From: AP-15 sp963781215
GTDB lineage: Bacteria; Pseudomonadota; Alphaproteobacteria; ATCC43930; CGMCC-115725
Direction: 5' to 3'
Assembly: GCA_963781215.1 (NCBI GenBank)
Contig: CAWAFE010000038.1
Coordinates: forward strand, 62,001-126,000
Length of the DNA: 64,000 nucleotides
The position numbers and the translations under genes were made by a program. Position 1 is the first letter of the stretch. The number at the start of each line of letters is the position of its first letter. A model generated the notes under the pieces. That model was not told where the DNA came from and made no database searches. It saw nothing but the letters and a program-made list of their open reading frames with translations. Positions 38,434-50,313 of this stretch are shown piece by piece.

Positions 38434-39543
38434 ATGATCGACCCGAACGTGCCGAACTCTGATCGCGTGCCTTCGCTCTCGGCCATCCTGGATGTTGCGC
38501 TTCAAATCGGACTGATAGCCCTTTTGGTCTACGCTTGCAGCCGGTTCATATCGCCCTTTACCGACCTCCTGCTCTGGTCTGGAATTCTCGCGGTGATGCT
38601 GTATCCGCTGCATCTCTGGCTGGCTGCCCGGATCGGTAATCGCTGGTCGGCGCTTCTGATCGGGCTGGTCGGCGTCACGGTGATGTTGGTGGCGATGGTC
38701 ACAGTGGTGACGTCGATTGCGTCTTCCGTGTATTCGCTAATCGTGGGCTTGCATAATCAAAGCCTGACTGTCCCACCGCCGCCGCCATGGCTTGCCGGGC
38801 TTCCGCTGGTGGGTCAGAAACTGGCGGAGGCCTGGGTGCTCGTCGCCACCAACATGCCGGCGGCGGTTGCCAAATACGGCGGGGCGTTGAGCGAACCAGC
38901 GGCACGGCTCGTATCGTCCGCCGGTGGCCTGGCCGCCGGCCAACTATCGTTCGTTCTCTCTTTCGGGATTGCCGCCGTCATCGTCGCGTACGGCAGGGGC
39001 GCCGCCGATTTCGCTCGGCGACTGCTCGGACTTTTTACCGGCAGCGAGGAGCGGGGGGCCCATCTGGTTACGCTGACGGCCGCTACGATCCGTGGCGTGG
39101 CGCTCGGCGTTGTCGGCGTAGCGGTGATCCAGTCGCTTCTGCTCGCGGTCGGCTTCTTCGCCATTGGTCTTCCGGCAGCCGGCCTGTGGACGGTCCTGTT
39201 GCTTTTGCTGTGCATCGTGCAGGTGCCGGCGGTGCTGGTGACGCTGCCGATCATAGCCTATGTCCTTGCGACGAAAGCAACGCAGCCCGCGATCATCTTC
39301 CTGGTCTGGACCCTCGTCGCCGGGCTCAGCGACAATATCCTAAAGCCATTGATGCTCGGCCGCGGACTGGAAGTGCCGATGCCGGTAATTCTGATTGGCG
39401 TCATCGGCGGCATGATTGCCGACGGCCTTCTCGGGCTGTTTGTGGGGCCTGTGGTCCTGGCCGTCGGCTATGTGCTGCTCATCGAATGGATGCAACAGCG
39501 CCGCGCCCGGAGCGGGCTGCAGACCGGCGATCGGACGCCGTAA
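38434..39543 (+). CDS. AI-2E family transporter (PerM-like)
   Basis: A 369-residue polytopic membrane protein of the AI-2E/PerM family. It has an N-terminal hydrophobic block (ILDVALQIGLIALLVYACSR), a central soluble part with PPPPPWLAGLPLVGQK, and a C-terminal block with GVIGGMIADGLLGLFVGPVV, a family hallmark. ATG 38434 is chosen over ATG 38407 because AAAGGGGA precedes it. The substrate is unknown; the family name reflects one member only. Confidence 0.85.
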   Translation: MIDPNVPNSDRVPSLSAILDVALQIGLIALLVYACSRFISPFTDLLLWSGILAVMLYPLHLWLAARIGNRWSALLIGLVGVTVMLVAMVTVVTSIASSVYSLIVGLHNQSLTVPPPPPWLAGLPLVGQKLAEAWVLVATNMPAAVAKYGGALSEPAARLVSSAGGLAAGQLSFVLSFGIAAVIVAYGRGAADFARRLLGLFTGSEERGAHLVTLTAATIRGVALGVVGVAVIQSLLLAVGFFAIGLPAAGLWTVLLLLLCIVQVPAVLVTLPIIAYVLATKATQPAIIFLVWTLVAGLSDNILKPLMLGRGLEVPMPVILIGVIGGMIADGLLGLFVGPVVLAVGYVLLIEWMQQRRARSGLQTGDRTP

Positions 39544-39625
39544 AAATGCGACTTTTGCGGTCGGCATGCGTTGGGCTCGAGGAAGCTGGCATCGGCGCTC
39601 GGGCTGCCAAACGCGTGTTGCCTCG

Positions 39626-40769
39626 ATGAGCGCTGATCCTGAAGCCACCAACAAGATTGCGGTGGAGGAACTCACTCCTGCGAAGCCCGCTCCCGCGGAC
39701 ACCGATTCTGCGAACCCGCTGCGCAAGGCGGCGCTCATTGTCGTCATCGTGACCATTCTGCTGTTTGCCCTGTCGATCGTCATGGAGCGGTTAACGCCTT
39801 CGTCATCGCAGGCGGTCGTACAAGCATATGTTATCCGCATGGCTCCCGAAGTCGCGGGCCGCGTCATAGATGTCAACGTCGCCGACAATGCTCGCGTCGA
39901 GGCGGGGCAGGTCCTGTTCCGCATTGATCCGCGCCCGTTCGAAATTGCCGTGGCTGAGGCGCAGGCTCAGGTCGAGCAGATCGGTCAGACGCTGGGTGCC
40001 TCTACGGCCGCCGTGGATTCGGCGCAGGCGCGCGTCGTCAAGGAGGCCGCCGAACTCGAGAACGTTCGGGCCCAGACGGAGCGGATTTTCGAACTCGTCA
40101 AACGAGGCGTCTACCCCGCCGCCAAGGCCGATACAGCCCGCGCCGCACAGGAATCCGCGCGGGCGATGCTGACGGCCAGCCAGGCCGACCTTGCCAAGGC
40201 GCGGGAAGAGCTTGGCCCTGAGGGCGCCGACAATCCCCAGCTCAAGGAGGCGCTCGCGACGTTGGAGCGGGCGCGGCTCAATCTCCTTTATACGACGGTC
40301 AAAGCCCCTGCCGACGGTCTGGTCTCCAATCTCCAACTTGCGACCGGCCAGTTCATAGGGGCAGGGCAGGCGGCCCTTACCTTCATCGACTTGAGCACGG
40401 TCTGGGTTTCGGCCGAGTTCAAGGAGAACAGCCTCGAATACATGTCTCCGTCCGATCGGGCCGAATTGGTATTCGAACTCGTTGCCAGGCGCGGTCTTCA
40501 AGGCCCACGTCGAGAGCATCGGCTGGGGCGTCTCCCAGAATAGCGTTGATCCCAATACCGGCCTGCCGACGATCAAAAACGCCACGGGCTGGGTGCGCGA
40601 CCCGCAGCGTTTCCCGGTGCGTTTGATCGTCGACGAGACGCCGCCGCGGGGCAGCGTGCGGTTCGGTTCGCAGGTGAATGTCGTCGTCTACGCCGGCAAC
40701 AATCCAGTCACGGACCTGCTGGGCGCCGTATTGATTCGCGTCATCTCTATCCTGACCTATGCCAGCTAA
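39626..40769 (+). CDS. HlyD/EmrA-type secretion adaptor, one frameshift
   Basis: Membrane-fusion protein with a single N-terminal membrane segment (AALIVVIVTILLFALSIVME), lipoyl half-motif VIDVNVADNARVEAGQVLFR, a long helical hairpin, and the second half TVKAPADGLVSNLQLATGQF. One extra T near 40476 breaks the frame; correction gives ELVPGAVFKAHVESIGWG and an end at 40769. The corrected length is about 380 residues. It overlaps the next gene by 11 bp. With a DUF2955 protein beside it, it likely forms a small efflux pair. Confidence 0.85.
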
Positions 40770-41841
40770 CGCTTTCGGCGCCACGCAGGCGGTCCTGTCG
40801 CGCCAGCGCCGCATCGGGCTGCGGGTGGCACTCGCGGTCGCTGCCGGATTCGCCTGGAACCTGGCGACTGGTGCGGTCATCCCCTTCTTTGGGCCGGTCC
40901 TCGCGGTGCAATTTCTGATCTTCGGCGCCGGGCCTTTGCCGCTGTCGAAGGCGGTCGCGTTCGTCGGGCTCGTACTCGCCGTCGGACAGGCCTTCATTGT
41001 CCTTAGCGGCATCTTCGGCAACCACCCGATCCAGCTGCTGGCGCTGCTCGGTCTATTCTTTTTCGTATGTTTCTTCGTACAGGCGCGGGGACAGGGTGGC
41101 CCTGTGATCTTCCTCTGCTTGGTGATCGCGATCACGGTTACCCTCCTCGATCGCGTTCACGACACGCTAGACTCGAGCATAATTGCAATATTGCTCCAAG
41201 CTTACCTGAGCGCCGTGGTCTTGTCGTGGCTCGCCCATGCGATCTTGCCAGGCCACGATGCGACCGAGGACGCGCCACAGGCGGCCCCGGCCACCGACAG
41301 GCCTGCCATGCGGGCTCTCGCCAACGCGGCTATCCTGCTCGGCGCCATGACCCTCTGCCTGACCAACGACGCCCTTTCCTTGGCGCTCGTTCTTCCGATC
41401 ACCGTCGCTTCGGTGCTGCTTCAGTTTGACTTCGCAACCAGCGTCCGCTCCGCCCTTAGCCTCGTCGCCGTCAATCTGCTGAGCGGTGTGCTTGCCTCCC
41501 TGGCCTTTGCGTTCGTCGAGCTGCGCCCTTCGCTGCCCTTCCTGTTCCTGACCGTTTTTCTCGTCGGGCTGATCCTGGGTGGGCGGGCAACGGCCGGCTC
41601 TGCCAAGATGTATGGCGGAGCGCTGACGACATTCCTCATTCTGTTGGGATCGGGCATGTCGCCATTGCCCACGACGACCCCGGAGTCGTTCTCGACCCGG
41701 ATCGGCTACGTCCTGTTGGCGGTCGGGTACACTCTGTGCATGATGGCGCTACTCTGGCCGCGCGAACGATCTGTGTCGACACAATTCTCACTGCGGTCTT
41801 CAAGGCGCGCTGCGACTTCCCCCAGGTCAGACGGGCCTTGA
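40759..41841 (+). CDS. DUF2955/FUSC-like membrane protein, 3' end fused to duplicated sequence
   Basis: A 360-residue integral membrane protein with about ten hydrophobic segments arranged as two halves, like aromatic-acid exporter (FUSC) proteins; it pairs with the HlyD gene upstream. The last residues (RAATSPRSDGP) are read from the antisense of the regulator-A fragment that begins at 41820, so the natural C-terminus seems to have been replaced or trimmed when the duplicated segment came to lie there. Start ATG 40759 overlaps the adaptor gene. Confidence 0.75.
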   Translation: MPANAFGATQAVLSRQRRIGLRVALAVAAGFAWNLATGAVIPFFGPVLAVQFLIFGAGPLPLSKAVAFVGLVLAVGQAFIVLSGIFGNHPIQLLALLGLFFFVCFFVQARGQGGPVIFLCLVIAITVTLLDRVHDTLDSSIIAILLQAYLSAVVLSWLAHAILPGHDATEDAPQAAPATDRPAMRALANAAILLGAMTLCLTNDALSLALVLPITVASVLLQFDFATSVRSALSLVAVNLLSGVLASLAFAFVELRPSLPFLFLTVFLVGLILGGRATAGSAKMYGGALTTFLILLGSGMSPLPTTTPESFSTRIGYVLLAVGYTLCMMALLWPRERSVSTQFSLRSSRRAATSPRSDGP

Positions 41842-41941
41842 ACTTGGAGCTTAATGCAATGAGGATCTCGATCTGGGCCTGACGCAGGCTCGCCTCGTAA
41901 TGATCGGGCTCGGGGAACGTGCGCGTGCCCCTTCCCGGCAT
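41820..41941 (-). pseudogene. 5' fragment of AraC regulator A
   Basis: Encodes only the first 40 or so residues of the regulator at 36545-37510, with small changes (MPGRGTRTFPEPDHYEASLR against MPGSGTRTYLEPDHYEASLR). After KARLTWG the similarity stops and the frame runs into the antisense of the DUF2955 gene. It is the decayed half of copy 2 of the duplicated segment. Confidence 0.75.
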
Positions 41942-42018
41942 TCATCTCTCACGTAAAACAGAAGAGCCAAGCTGAGCATTCTGCCAGACGATAAGGATAG
42001 ATCGCCGGATCGCGGTGC

Positions 42019-43024
42019 CTATGCAGATTTAACGAATTTCCACACCGGCTCGATGATTTCGTCCCGTTTTGGGTCTTCAGGGGGCCGACGCAGCGCCGCC
42101 GAGGGCACTTCGCCGAATAGTGACCGGTAGGCGGCGGCAAAGCGGCCCAATTCCCAGAAGCCACAATCTGTGGCGATCTCGGTCACACTCGTCTTCTCCG
42201 CGTCCGCGCTCCGCAAAACCCGGCGCGCCAGGTGCATGCGCCGCAGCCATAGATAGCGCTTCGGGCTCATGCCGAGATACTCCTGGCAACAGTCCCGCAG
42301 CGCGGTGTAGGAAGCGCCGACCGTCGCGCAGAGCTGGGGCATATAAAGAGGCCTATCCGGGGTCGACGTCAGGACCTCCTCCAGACGCCGCATGACCGTC
42401 GCGCGATGCCGATGGACATTGCGCACATTGTCTGAATGGCCCTCGGTCAGGCACAAGACCATGACTTCGAGCAAAGCCTCCTCGATCGCTCGCGTTACTT
42501 CCGGCTTGGCGAGAATGTCGGGGGCGGTCTTCGCCAGGTGGCCCGCCGCTTCGTGCAGCTGAAACAGCCGGGAGGTTACAGAAGCGGGGGGGCTGGTCCA
42601 TCGCGGGAACGAGGGTGGTGTCACCGGGCGCCCAAGGATGGCCTCGCCAGCGGCGGCGAGGTCCTCGGGTGTCAGCGACATGGTGCCCCAGCTGCAGGCC
42701 GCAGACGATCGAAGGTAGTACGGCCAATCCAGCCCGAACACGGCGATTTGAGCTTGCGACGTTTCGATGCCGCTGACCTGCATCTCCGGCTGATGAGGAT
42801 CGGTCGCGAACAGGATCAGCGACCGCTCCCCGCTCGGCGTTACCCGCATGATCCGAGGCAGTCTCTCGTCGAGGCGATGCATCCACAGGCGGTGCAGGTC
42901 GATGCGCGTCGAACTCTGCGCGAAATTCACCGCGCCTCGTAATCACCCCGTCAATCTGCAGGTTTCGGATCCCTGCAAAATACATATCAGGGTCGGTAAA
43001 TGCGCGAACCGTGCTCGAGGGCAT
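42019..43024 (-). CDS. AraC-family transcriptional regulator (regulator B), one frameshift
   Basis: AraC-type regulator of about 334 residues. The N-terminus reads MPSSTVRAFTDPDMYFAGIR, and one extra T near 42920 breaks the frame before STRIDLHRLWMHRLDERLPR. The C-terminal AraC domain has two helix-turn-helix units around LYMPQLCATVGASYTALRDC and SVTEIATDCGFWELGRFAAA. An FNR-like box lies 62 bp upstream of ATG 43024. Its remnant twin lies at 37593-37658. Confidence 0.8.
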
Positions 43025-43085
43025 CCCCACCCCCCGGATGATCAGGGTCATTTAGTGCAGAATACCACGCAGCCTCGACGGACGG

Positions 43086-43099
43086 CTGATCTGGATCAA
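43086..43099. promoter_or_regulatory. FNR/FixK-like box upstream of AraC regulator B
   Basis: CTGAT-CTGG-ATCAA differs from the perfect TTGAT-N4-ATCAA palindrome at one base. It lies 62 bp upstream of the regulator-B start on the minus strand. The sequence is direct; function is inferred. Confidence 0.45.
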
Positions 43100-43264
43100 T
43101 TGTCAATGAAAATATTCACACTCTGCGGGCTCGCCGGGACTCCGCCCGCGCGCGCCACCCAGCAAGTGTCAAGAATGCATAGCCAGCGCTTCCGCCTGCG
43201 GGAGAGGCCACTTCGCGTCGAATACGCGTTCGTGACGCTGCAAATTTGCGGGAAATGCATAGGC

Positions 43265-43423
43265 GACGCGGGTGGTCGGGGGCGGTGTGATTAGGCACGA
43301 AGTCGAGCATCAGCTCGATGCCTCGATTTGCCGGCTCGTCGCGGAATTGCGTCAATGCCCTCTCCCCGACCAGCGGCTTGCTAACGGTGCAGGCGTTGAT
43401 TGCAAAGCCGGAACCGCAAAACG
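43265..43423 (-). pseudogene. GH13 gene fragment
   Basis: About 53 codons matching the middle of the N-terminal part of the GH13 enzyme at 32423-33907: GSGFAINACTVSKP, LTQFRDEPANRGIELMLDFV and PNHTAPDHP align with GSGFAITAYTASDV, LAQFREQLAKRGIRLMLDFV and PNHTAPDHP. Both ends stop abruptly; one abuts the stop of the MGH1-type gene and the other the duplicated regulator segment. It is a paralogue remnant, not a recent copy, since about a quarter of residues differ. Confidence 0.75.
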
Positions 43424-43426
43424 CGC

Positions 43427-46158
<2,732 letters not shown>

Positions 46159-46185
46159 CGTCTCCTCCTGAACTGGGTTGGCTGA

Positions 46186-48283
46186 TCAAGACCTTTCGTC
46201 GGGCCCGGCACCGGCGAGCAGGAGAACCACGGAACGCGGCTGAACCCCGTAGACCGATCCCTCCAGGCTCCGGGCATCGGCCCAGCCGCAAATGTCGTCG
46301 GGCGGATCGAGATAAGTGTCGACGCACCGTCGCCACGACCCATGGCCCGGATCGAGCGGCGGCAGCTCGAACTCGAGCCTCTCCCAGTACGCATTGACGA
46401 TAATATGCAACAGCAGCGGGTAGCCGAGAAGCCGGACTGTACCGGCCAAGGTATGTGATTCGTGACTCCAATCGGGCGAATTCAATTTCACGCCGTGCCA
46501 TTGCACCGGCTGTCGGCGCAGCAGCTCGTTCAAGGTCACGTCGAGCCGCTCGATCGGCAAGTTTCGGGTCAGACGGAGCGCGACAGCCTCCTTGGTGAAC
46601 CGGTGGATGTCCGCGTGCTTATCGACCAGCGTCCAGTCAAACCATGAAATTTCGTTGTTCTGGCAAAAGGCATTGTTGTTTCCGGCCTGGGTGCGCCTGA
46701 CCTCGTCTCCCATCAGCAGCATCGGCGTTCCGATTGCCAATAAGGTCAGCGTCAAGAAATTCTTCACTTGCCTGTTGCGCAACCGTTCGATCTCCAGGTC
46801 GGCCGTTGCCCCTTCGACGCCGCAATTCCAGCTGACGTTGTTATCGGCTCCGTCACGGTTGCCCTCGCCGTTTGTCTCGTTGTGCTTGCCGTTGAACGAA
46901 ACCAGGTCGTCGAGCGTAAAGCCGTCATGGCAGGTTACGAAATTGATGCTCTGTTCGGGCTCGCGTTCTTCCTGCCGGTAGATGTCCGGGCTCCCGGTGA
47001 GCCGGAACGCCATCGCCGAGACCGTGCCGTTATCGCCTTTCAGAGAAAGCACGGACGTCATCGCGGAACCGCCCGTTCCACTCCTTCCAGCTGTCGCCGA
47101 CAAAGCGGCCCACCTGGTAAAGCCCGGCCGCGTCCCAGGCCTCGGCGATCAGTTTGACGTTGGCAAGCACCGGGTCGGATTCGATGTCCCAAAGGATCGG
47201 AGGCGAGGCCAGCGGGCGACCCTCCTCGTCGCGCGACAGGACCGAGGCGAGATCGAAGCGGAAGCCGTCGACGTGCATCTCGCCGACCCAATAGCGAAGG
47301 CTGTCGAGGATCAATCGTCTGACGATCGACTCGTTGGCGTTCAGGGTGTTGCCGCAGCCGGCGAAGTCGGCATAGCGAGATTTATCCTCGGCGAGCATGT
47401 AATATGTTTCATTTGACAGTCCGCGGAAGGAAATGGTCGGGCCGTCTTCGTTTCCCTCTGCGGTATGGTTGTAGACGACGTCGAGGATTACCTCGATCCC
47501 GGCACGGTGCAGCGCCTTGACCATGTCTCGGAATTCGTCGAGAGCGCCCAGCGGGTCCGGTCGCGAACTGTAGCCTGGGTGCGGGGCAAAAAAGGAGAGG
47601 GGCTGGTATCCCCAGTAATTTCCCAAATCCGGCGGACCATCCTGCTCGTCGAAGGCAAATACCGGCAGCAGCTCGACCGCATTGACCCCGAGATCCTGTA
47701 GATAAGGAATCTTTTCGACCAGCCCGGCATAAGTACCGCGCTTAGCCTCGGCGACGGCCGAGTTCGGATGCCGGGTGAACCCGCCCACATGCATCTCGTA
47801 AATGATCGTCTCGGCAAAAGGCCGGCCGAGCGGCGCATCCGCCTCCCAGTCGTAAGCGCTCGGGTCGACGACTACGCTGCGGAGCGCCGTGGCCACGTTG
47901 TCCCCCGGGTGCCGTGCGGATTCTCGGCTGCGAGCCGCCGGTCGGGCAACGCACTTCCCATAGGGGTCTAGCAGCACCTTTTCGCTGTCGAAGCGCAGCC
48001 CCCGATCGGGGTCCAAAGGTCCGGCCGCACGGTAGGCATAGATCTGGCCGGCGGTCACGCCGGGCACAAAGACATGCCAATAATGGTATGTCCGATTCAT
48101 CCGCGGGTCGAGATCGATCACCCGGGACGGCTCCGGGTCGTCCACTCGATCGAACAGCAGCAGCTGCGCGCCTGTGCTGTGCTTGGCAAACACGCTGAAA
48201 TTGGTGCCATCGGGGCGCGCCGTTGCTCCAAGCGGAAAGCTCTTGCCCTGCCTGCGATCTGCTGGCACACCGCTCCGCTCCAT
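46186..48283 (-). CDS. glgX: Glycogen debranching enzyme GlgX, one frameshift
   Basis: Isoamylase-type GH13 enzyme that cuts alpha-1,6 branches of limit dextrins. The N-terminal CBM48-like part has GATARPDGTNFSVFAKHSTG. The catalytic barrel has region I VILDVVYNHTAEGNE, region II MHVDGFRFDLASVL with the nucleophile Asp, region III VKLIAEAWDAAGLYQVG with the acid/base Glu, and region IV NFVTCHDGFTLDDLVSFN, followed by KHNETNGEGNRDG, a GlgX hallmark. One extra base near 47050 breaks the frame (RAFLKGDNGTVS after correction). ATG 48283 with GAGGT upstream is preferred; GTG 48310 is possible. The corrected length is about 698 residues. Confidence 0.9.
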
Positions 48284-48346
48284 CCGAGGGACCTCAGCGG
48301 ACCGGCTCACAGCTCACAGCCATTGCTCTAACATAGGGAGGATAAG

Positions 48347-48562
48347 ATGCGAAGTCCGGTTGTGGCGTTGCTCGCCCTCATCGGCCTCGTGACGGCGTTT
48401 CCGACCGCGGCGGCCCCCCTCTCGGGACGGATCAGCGCGATCGTCGCCGCCGCTCCGGCAGTCGTGCCGATCGCGCAAAAATGCCCGCAAGGACAGCGCT
48501 GGGTTCCCGCCGGGTATGCAAAACACGGCAAATACCGTCCCGGTCACTGCGTTCCGAGCTGA
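48347..48562 (+). CDS. Small secreted Cys-pair peptide
   Basis: A 71-residue protein with a signal peptide (VVALLALIGLVTAFPTAAA) and a short mature part ending in a basic Cys-bracketed loop (KCPQGQRWVPAGYAKHGKYR, then PGHCVPS). A strong GGGAGGATAAG ribosome site precedes ATG 48347. It is divergent from glgX with 63 bp between starts. I do not know its role; a similar basic loop occurs in short envelope peptides of related bacteria. Confidence 0.6.
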   Translation: MRSPVVALLALIGLVTAFPTAAAPLSGRISAIVAAAPAVVPIAQKCPQGQRWVPAGYAKHGKYRPGHCVPS

Positions 48563-48651
48563 CGGTGGATTTGGCGCACGACACGAGCGGCCGGCCTCCC
48601 GCCTCCCGGCGGTCCTCTCAGTTCGCGGTCCTGTCCGCTCGGCGGCGTCGC

Positions 48652-50299
48652 TCATTCGTCAGCACACGCGTCACTAACGATCGCACGCGCATCAGCCAGA
48701 ATCGCCTGAAGGTGCTTCTCGTCCCTGAAGCTTTCCGCGTAGATTTTGTAGACCGCCTCGGTGCCCGAGGGTCGCGCCGCAAACCAGCCATTGCGTGAAA
48801 CAACTTTCAGACCGCCGATCGGAGCGCCGTTGCCCGGCGCGCGCGTGAGCTTTACGACAATCGGGTCTCCCGCCAACTCCGGCGCCTTGGCCGCTTCGGG
48901 CGACAGTCTTTCGAGCTTCGCCTTCTGGTCGGGTGTCGCTGGCGCATCGATGCGGGCGTAGTACGCCGTCCCGCACTCCTCGGTCAGGGCGCGGTAGTGC
49001 TCGCCGGGGTCCCTGCCGGTGCGGGCGGTGATTTCGGCGGCCAGCAAATTCATGATCGGACCGTCCTTATCGGTCGTCCAAACACTGCCGTCCCGTCGCA
49101 GGAAACTCGCCCCCGCGCTTTCCTCCCCGCCAAAGCAGCACGACCCATCGAACAATCCCGGCGCGAACCACTTGAAGCCGACCGGTACCTCGAAGAGTTG
49201 GCGCCCGAGCTTTTGTACAATACGATCGATCATGCTACTGCTGACCAGGGTTTTGCCGACGACCGCGGTGGTCGGCCAGTCGGGGCGGTTGGCGAGCAGA
49301 TAATGGATCGCCGCGCACAAGTAGTGGTTGGGGTTCATCAGCCCCACGGTCGGAGTGACGATGCCGTGACGATCGGCGTCCGGATCATTGGCGAAGGCGA
49401 CGCGATAGCGATCCTTGAGGCCCACGAGCCGGGCCATTGCATACGGGCTCGAGCAGTCCATGCGAATGGCGCCGTCATGATCGACGGTCATGAACGAGAA
49501 GGTCGGATCGACCTGCGGATTGACGATAGTGATATCCAACCCGTAGGTCGCGTTTATCGGCTCCCAGTAATGCACGGCGGCGCCGCCGAGCGGATCGACG
49601 GCGAGCTTCAAACCGGCGGCACGAACGGCGTCCATGTCGATAACGTTGCGCAAGTCGTCGACATAAGGGCGGATGAAATCTTCCCGATGGGTCGTGTCCG
49701 CGTTGAGTGCGGCGGCGAACCCCATCTGCTTTACGCCGCGGTTGCCCTCCCGTAGAAGCTCGTTCGCCCGCCGCTCGATCGATCGAGTCACGTCGGTGTC
49801 GGCGGGCCCGCCGTTGGTCGGGTTGTATTTGAACCCGCCATCCTCCGGTGGGTTGTGCGAGGGCGTGACGACGATGCCGTCCGCCAACCGCTCGGTGCGG
49901 CCCCGGTTGTGGACGAGGATGGCGCGCGATATGACCGGCGTCGGGGTCGGCCCGTCACCGCGCTGAACTACAACCTCGACCCCGTTTGCGGCCAGGACCT
50001 CGATGGCGGTGCGTTGGGCCGGCCCCGACAGCGCGTGCGTGTCCGTGCCCATGAACAGCGGGCCACTCGTGTCCGTGGGCCTTGCGATAATCGCAGATGG
50101 CTTGGGTGATCGCGAGAATATGGGCTTCGGTGAACGACCCGCGCAGCGGCGAACCACGATGCCCGCTGGTGCCAAAGCTGACCAGCTGTGCGGGATCGTC
50201 AAGCTCAGGCCGGCGGCCGAAATACTCCGCTTCGAGCCGGGACACATCGACCAGCATCTCCTTCGGAGCCGGCTTGCCGGCGAGCGGTGAAATGGTCAT
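48652..50299 (-). CDS. pgm: Phosphoglucomutase, one frameshift
   Basis: Alpha-D-glucose phosphomutase of about 548 residues, interconverting glucose 1-phosphate and glucose 6-phosphate. The N-terminus has LVSFGTSGHRGSPLRGSF, the active Ser lies in IVVTPSHNPPEDGGFKYN, the metal loop is VAFANDPDADRHGIVTP, the sugar-binding loop CCFGGEESAGASFLRRDG, and the phosphate loop WFAARPSGTEAVYKIYAE. One frame break near 50075 separates the first 70 residues. It follows glycogen phosphorylase by 14 bp, fitting its job of passing glucose 1-phosphate onwards. Confidence 0.93.
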
Positions 50300-50313
50300 C
50301 TGTGCGCATCCTT

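Larger units (their letters stand above)
41820..43270. repeat. Duplicated regulator segment, copy 2
   Basis: Related to 37388-37785. Here regulator A is cut to its 5' end and regulator B is retained. The spacer after A and the region upstream of B match copy 1 closely over tens of bases, while copy 1 lacks the B body and about 150 bp upstream of it, including the FNR-like box at 43086-43099. Confidence 0.7.
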
